A DNA stretch of 9,211 nucleotides. Source: Dehalococcoidales bacterium (GTDB lineage: Bacteria > Chloroflexota > Dehalococcoidia > Dehalococcoidales > UBA5760). This document shows, piece after piece, positions 6,300 to 9,211 of this stretch (its first letter is position 1; the number at the start of each line of letters is the position of its first letter). The translations under genes were made by a program, and so were the position numbers. The notes below the pieces were generated by a model. The model was not told where the DNA came from, made no database searches, and worked only from the letters and a program-made list of their open reading frames with translations. The stretch is taken from the NCBI GenBank assembly GCA_028717305.1, contig JAQUOC010000051.1, positions 1 through 9,211 of the forward strand, given 5' to 3'.

Positions 6300-7199
6300 C
6301 TAGGCTGCTTTTCTCGGTCTCCGTATGCGTATCCGATCGGAGGACGAACGTACGATGGCATCGCTGACCCGGCAGACTCTTAACATCTGCTTTACATCAT
6401 GTACCCGTACGATATCGGTGCCCTTGGCAATACTGATGGCTACGGAGGCAGCGGTGCCTTCACTGCGTTCATCAGCGGGAAGGTCGAGTACCATGCCGAT
6501 AAAGGACTTGCGTGAAGGTCCGACCAGAATCGGTCTTCCCAGTTCGTTAAGCTCTTCCAAGCGCTGTATGATTTCCAGGTTTTGCTGCCAGGTTTTGCCG
6601 AACCCGATACCGGGGTCGACGATAAGATTCTCCCAGGGTACCCCCAGGCTTAATGCCAGTTCCAGGCTTTTCCGAAGGGATGAGGTTATCTCGGTGATGA
6701 CATCATCATAATATGATACTTCACTCTTAATTCTCGGGTCGTAGCCTGATTTGTCACGCTGGTTGCTCATCAGAATAAGGGGGGTTCCCTTGTCCGCAGC
6801 CAGTTCGGCCAGCCGGGGGTCTCGTTTCAGTCCCCACTGGTCGTTGAGCATCGTGGCTCCGGCCTCCACCGCCTGGCGGGCTACCTCCGATTTGTAGGTG
6901 TCAACACTCAGGGGAATATTTACCTCGGAAGCCAACCGCTCTACTACCGGGACAACGCGCTTAATCTCCTCGTTTATTGATATTGGGGTTGAGCCGGGGC
7001 GGGTAGATTCGCCGCCGATGTCAAGAATGTCGGCACCTTCGCTTATGAAGCGTTGTGCCTGCGCTGCTGCTGCTTCGATGTCGCTGATTCCGTCACCGGA
7101 AAAAGAGTCCGGGGACACATTGATGACTCCCATAACATAGGTTCGTTCCCCCCAGTGAAACTCGGTGTTGCCGCATCTGGTAGTGCCGAAACGGTTCAT
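6300..7199 (-). CDS. folP: dihydropteroate synthase
   Basis: FolP condenses 6-hydroxymethyl-dihydropterin pyrophosphate with p-aminobenzoate to make dihydropteroate in folate synthesis; it is the sulfonamide target. The TIM-barrel signatures are present: MGVINVSPDSFSGDG (23-37), DIGGESTRPGS (60-70), SVDTYKSEV (98-106), DPGIGFGK (195-202), GPSRKSFIG (227-235) and RVHDV (265-269). Residues matching known substrate ligands (N27, D60, D100, N119, D195, K231, R265) are kept. Two segments differ from the usual enzyme: NDQWG (119-123) where ND-V/I-SG type sequences are common, and LMSNQR (143-148) where LMHMxG is common. Length (299) is slightly above the usual ~280 because of a basic C-terminal tail (IRIRRPRK). 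ATG at 7199 is preceded by GGGGGAG at a 6-nt spacing. It lies between the MFS gene and the Fe-S gene on the same strand. Confidence 0.94.
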   Translation of the reverse strand: MNRFGTTRCGNTEFHWGERTYVMGVINVSPDSFSGDGISDIEAAAAQAQRFISEGADILDIGGESTRPGSTPISINEEIKRVVPVVERLASEVNIPLSVDTYKSEVARQAVEAGATMLNDQWGLKRDPRLAELAADKGTPLILMSNQRDKSGYDPRIKSEVSYYDDVITEITSSLRKSLELALSLGVPWENLIVDPGIGFGKTWQQNLEIIQRLEELNELGRPILVGPSRKSFIGMVLDLPADERSEGTAASVAISIAKGTDIVRVHDVKQMLRVCRVSDAIVRSSSDRIRIRRPRKAA

Positions 7200-7224
7200 A
7201 GTGAGCTCCCCCTTCTCTTTTCGT

Positions 7225-7260
7225 ATTATATCTCAAAAGTCGGGAAAGAGCACTTCTCCG
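7225..7260 (-). promoter_or_regulatory. possible weak terminator followed by a -10 for folP
   Basis: On the minus strand CGGAGAAG (7260-7253) can pair imperfectly with CTTTCCCG (7248-7241) around a TGCT loop, followed by ACTTTTGAG, a weak terminator shape after the MFS gene. A perfect TATAAT follows at 7230-7225, 26 bp before the folP ATG. The -35 at 17 nt upstream (GTGCTC) is poor. This suggests, without proving, that folP can be transcribed on its own. Confidence 0.35.
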
Positions 7261-7277
7261 GGCGGGGTTATATCATC

Positions 7278-9211
7278 TTACTTTGTCCGGTCTGCAGCGG
7301 GTATTGCCTCCTTGACCTTGGCAACTGCCTCTAAGCCGATGGACTCGGCGGCCTGTAAGGCTCCTTCAACCGCCTCGGTCGCCGCCAATTTTTCCGGTAC
7401 GCCTGACTGTATCGCCAATTCTTTAGCTGTCTCTATTGTCTTGGCAGCGGCGGTTAACAGGTCACCGTGGGTTTCGACAGTCCCCTGTATGACGCCCTGA
7501 CTGGCTCCCAGTATGGCATCACGCGGGTCTGCCCCTGCCCGGGTGGAAGCTTCCACCACACCCGTTACCACCGCGGCGGCCAGTTGTCCTGAGTCCACCG
7601 GTTTGTCATCGGCAATATGTACCGCACCCCGTGCCGCCTGGCGTGAAATCTCTGCTCCGTGTATCCTTACCTCTGCCTTTTTACCTTTCAATACTCCATT
7701 CAGGCCGTCCTCCAGGGACTTGCTGACTTTTTTGGTTACCCGTCGGCCGCGCATGGCTGCCATGGTAGCCACCCGGCCAATCTCAGCAATTTGATAAGCA
7801 GTAACGCCTAGAGCGGCATCCAGTCCCATCGGCAGCCGCTTTAGACTACCGAAGGGGAAGTTAGCCGTGAGGTTAAAAGCCGGTACGGAGCTCATGGGAC
7901 GGGAGAACTCGCGAGTTGGGAACATCAGTGATTCAAGTATTACCTCGCGACTCACCTCTCCCTCCTCTCGTAGCCTTGCCAGCATGGCTAGAGTAACCAG
8001 TCCCGCAATAAAGGTGATACCGAACAGGAAATCGTAGCCCATCATACTGACAACCGGAAACTGAGCCGAACCGGTCGGGGCGATCCAGGTAAGAGTAAGG
8101 TTTAGCTGACGCGTGCCGAAGAAGATAGCCAGCAGACCGCCCACCAGAGGGCCCAAACCGGCACCCAGATTAGTCGCTAAGGATGAGGCTGCCAGGTAGG
8201 AGGTTGACTCCCCTTCAGGGGCCAGTTTCAAGCCGATGGTCCCTACAGTCAGTGTCACTCCGGCGTTGGCAATGCCGGCGAATATATGCAGCATAAACAA
8301 CAGGGGTAAGGTGAGGAAGTATCTCCCCGGCATAGTGGTAAATATCCAGCCGAGAATGACCAGCAGGTAAAGCGAGGCACATATGGAGAGGACTACCTTA
8401 TTGCCGAATCTATCGACGAAATTACCCCACACCCGCAGAAATAATATATTGAAGATTTGCCCGGTGATGCTCAGAATAATCACCCACGTTAGCGATAGCC
8501 CCAGTTGCTCGAGCATATAGACGGCAAAAAAGGGAACCGCGAGGTTCAAAGCGAAATTCCACGAAAACAGAAATTGTACCAGACGCTTGAAGTTTGTGTC
8601 CCTGAAGGGTACCATGAGCCTTTGCCCGAGGGAGGCTTGCGGCCCGGTTGCCGGTTGCATTAACGGTTCTGGCATGCGCGACATGAAGATGGGACTGAGC
8701 AGCCCCAGGCTCAATGCTCCGAAGAGAAGGACGTAGGTATAGCCAAAGACGGCACTGCCTGTGGCGGCATGATGAAGCCAGTAGTCAACAAACAGGGCGG
8801 CTGCCAGGCTGAAGGCGATACCAGTGGCCGTAGCGAAGGCCAGCCTCCTGGAAAAGAACCTTCCCAGTATCGTTTGGGGAACCAGGTCGCGGACCCAGCC
8901 ATTCCAGGCGGTGTTGGTCGAGGCATGGAAAAGGCCGCGGACAGCCAGCAGCACCAGTAGCAGGGATATCGCTTTGTCCCCGGGGATGGCTATGAAGGTC
9001 GGGATGAGGGCGATGGGAACCCAGAACGACTGGGCGATAAACCAGCTTATTACAGCGATCGCCTTGCGTTGTCTGAATTTTTCCACAAGAGAAATGGCGG
9101 GTAGCTGTAGTATTTGCATCAGGAACGGCAGCGCTGCCAAAATACCGATTTGCAGACTGTTGGCACCCAGTGCCAGTGCGTAAGCCACCAGGAAACCGCT
9201 GGTGGTGATGC
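7278..9211 (-). CDS. MFS permease with a long alanine-rich repeat tail (N-terminus beyond the window)
   Basis: A major facilitator superfamily transporter. The frame stays open to the right edge and reads as helix 1 there (ITTSGFLV before AYALALGA), so the GTG at 9188 is internal and the true start lies outside. Numbering from 9188, about eleven further hydrophobic helices follow to residue ~405. The segment WNGWVRDLVPQTILGRFFSRR (95-115) is the cytoplasmic signature between helices 4 and 5 of a broad MFS branch, and a loop at ~172-200 splits the two halves. Residues ~409-636 form a soluble tail, which is unusual, since most MFS proteins end soon after helix 12. It has a basic stretch (480-504) and then degenerate alanine/glycine-rich helical repeats. 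The substrate cannot be told. The gene lies 78 bp upstream of folP on the same strand. Confidence 0.85.
   Translation of the reverse strand, partial: ITTSGFLVAYALALGANSLQIGILAALPFLMQILQLPAISLVEKFRQRKAIAVISWFIAQSFWVPIALIPTFIAIPGDKAISLLLVLLAVRGLFHASTNTAWNGWVRDLVPQTILGRFFSRRLAFATATGIAFSLAAALFVDYWLHHAATGSAVFGYTYVLLFGALSLGLLSPIFMSRMPEPLMQPATGPQASLGQRLMVPFRDTNFKRLVQFLFSWNFALNLAVPFFAVYMLEQLGLSLTWVIILSITGQIFNILFLRVWGNFVDRFGNKVVLSICASLYLLVILGWIFTTMPGRYFLTLPLLFMLHIFAGIANAGVTLTVGTIGLKLAPEGESTSYLAASSLATNLGAGLGPLVGGLLAIFFGTRQLNLTLTWIAPTGSAQFPVVSMMGYDFLFGITFIAGLVTLAMLARLREEGEVSREVILESLMFPTREFSRPMSSVPAFNLTANFPFGSLKRLPMGLDAALGVTAYQIAEIGRVATMAAMRGRRVTKKVSKSLEDGLNGVLKGKKAEVRIHGAEISRQAARGAVHIADDKPVDSGQLAAAVVTGVVEASTRAGADPRDAILGASQGVIQGTVETHGDLLTAAAKTIETAKELAIQSGVPEKLAATEAVEGALQAAESIGLEAVAKVKEAIPAADRTK
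7326..7649 (-). repeat. degenerate ~19-24-residue repeats in the MFS C-terminal tail
   Basis: Within the tail of the MFS protein I can lay out five units (residues counted from 9188): 514-535, 536-557, 558-576, 577-600 and 601-621. Most have a short aliphatic start, an A-rich core with a GV/GA/TI step and E/Q-A, then a turn with G-D, G-V-P or G-L. The units look like amphipathic helices joined by short turns. They are diverged at the protein level, so they would not show as a DNA repeat. Function is unknown; an oligomerising or scaffold role is only a guess. Confidence 0.5.

Noticed and set aside
8824..9183. Open frame of 119 codons on the plus strand opposite the MFS gene
   Set aside because: The minus-strand frame encodes clear membrane helices and the MFS loop signature; the plus frame has no family features.
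9186..9188. GTG at 9188 as the start of the MFS protein
   Set aside because: The frame is open to the right edge and the preceding codons read as a natural first membrane helix, so the true start is outside the window.
1..9211. CRISPR array, IS element, prophage or toxin-antitoxin module
   Set aside because: No regularly spaced repeats, transposase or integrase motifs, terminal inverted repeats or small paired genes are present; the coding space is filled by housekeeping-type genes.

Overview
The window looks like a chromosomal housekeeping region from a bacterium of the Dehalococcoidia (Chloroflexota) or a near relative. The main clue is the left edge. A 23S rRNA gene begins there on the minus strand with its own sigma70-type promoter. 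Upstream of it lies the protein gene hisS, not a 16S gene or tRNA-bearing spacer. An unlinked 23S gene is known from Dehalococcoides and relatives, though also from some other lineages, so the placement is an inference. Base composition is moderately GC-rich, and at least three and probably four of the genes start at TTG behind good Shine-Dalgarno sequences. No phage, IS element, CRISPR array or toxin module is visible.

Layout: (1) positions 1-385 hold the first ~94 nt of 23S rRNA (minus), its leader with a boxA-like antitermination element and a hairpin, its promoter, and a divergent promoter for hisS. (2) hisS (plus) and recJ (minus) converge with only 6 bp between their stop codons. (3) recJ and an mtaB-like tRNA methylthiotransferase gene diverge from a compact intergenic region holding two overlapping promoters arranged almost symmetrically around a shared palindromic -10. 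(4) mtaB is followed after 37 bp by a small DEDD-type exonuclease gene (YprB-like). (5) A minus-strand series, read right to left, holds an MFS permease with an unusual alanine-rich repeat tail (its N-terminus lies beyond the window), folP (dihydropteroate synthase), and a QueG/reductive-dehalogenase-related double [4Fe-4S] protein.

The genes cover translation (23S, hisS, mtaB), DNA and nucleic-acid processing (recJ, the exonuclease) and folate synthesis (folP), plus two proteins of unknown function. I do not see a clearly new defence, mobile or biosynthetic system. The items most worth following up are the symmetric recJ/mtaB promoter pair, the 23S leader with its mutually exclusive hairpins, the repeat tail on the MFS permease, and the uncharacterised Fe-S protein beside folP.
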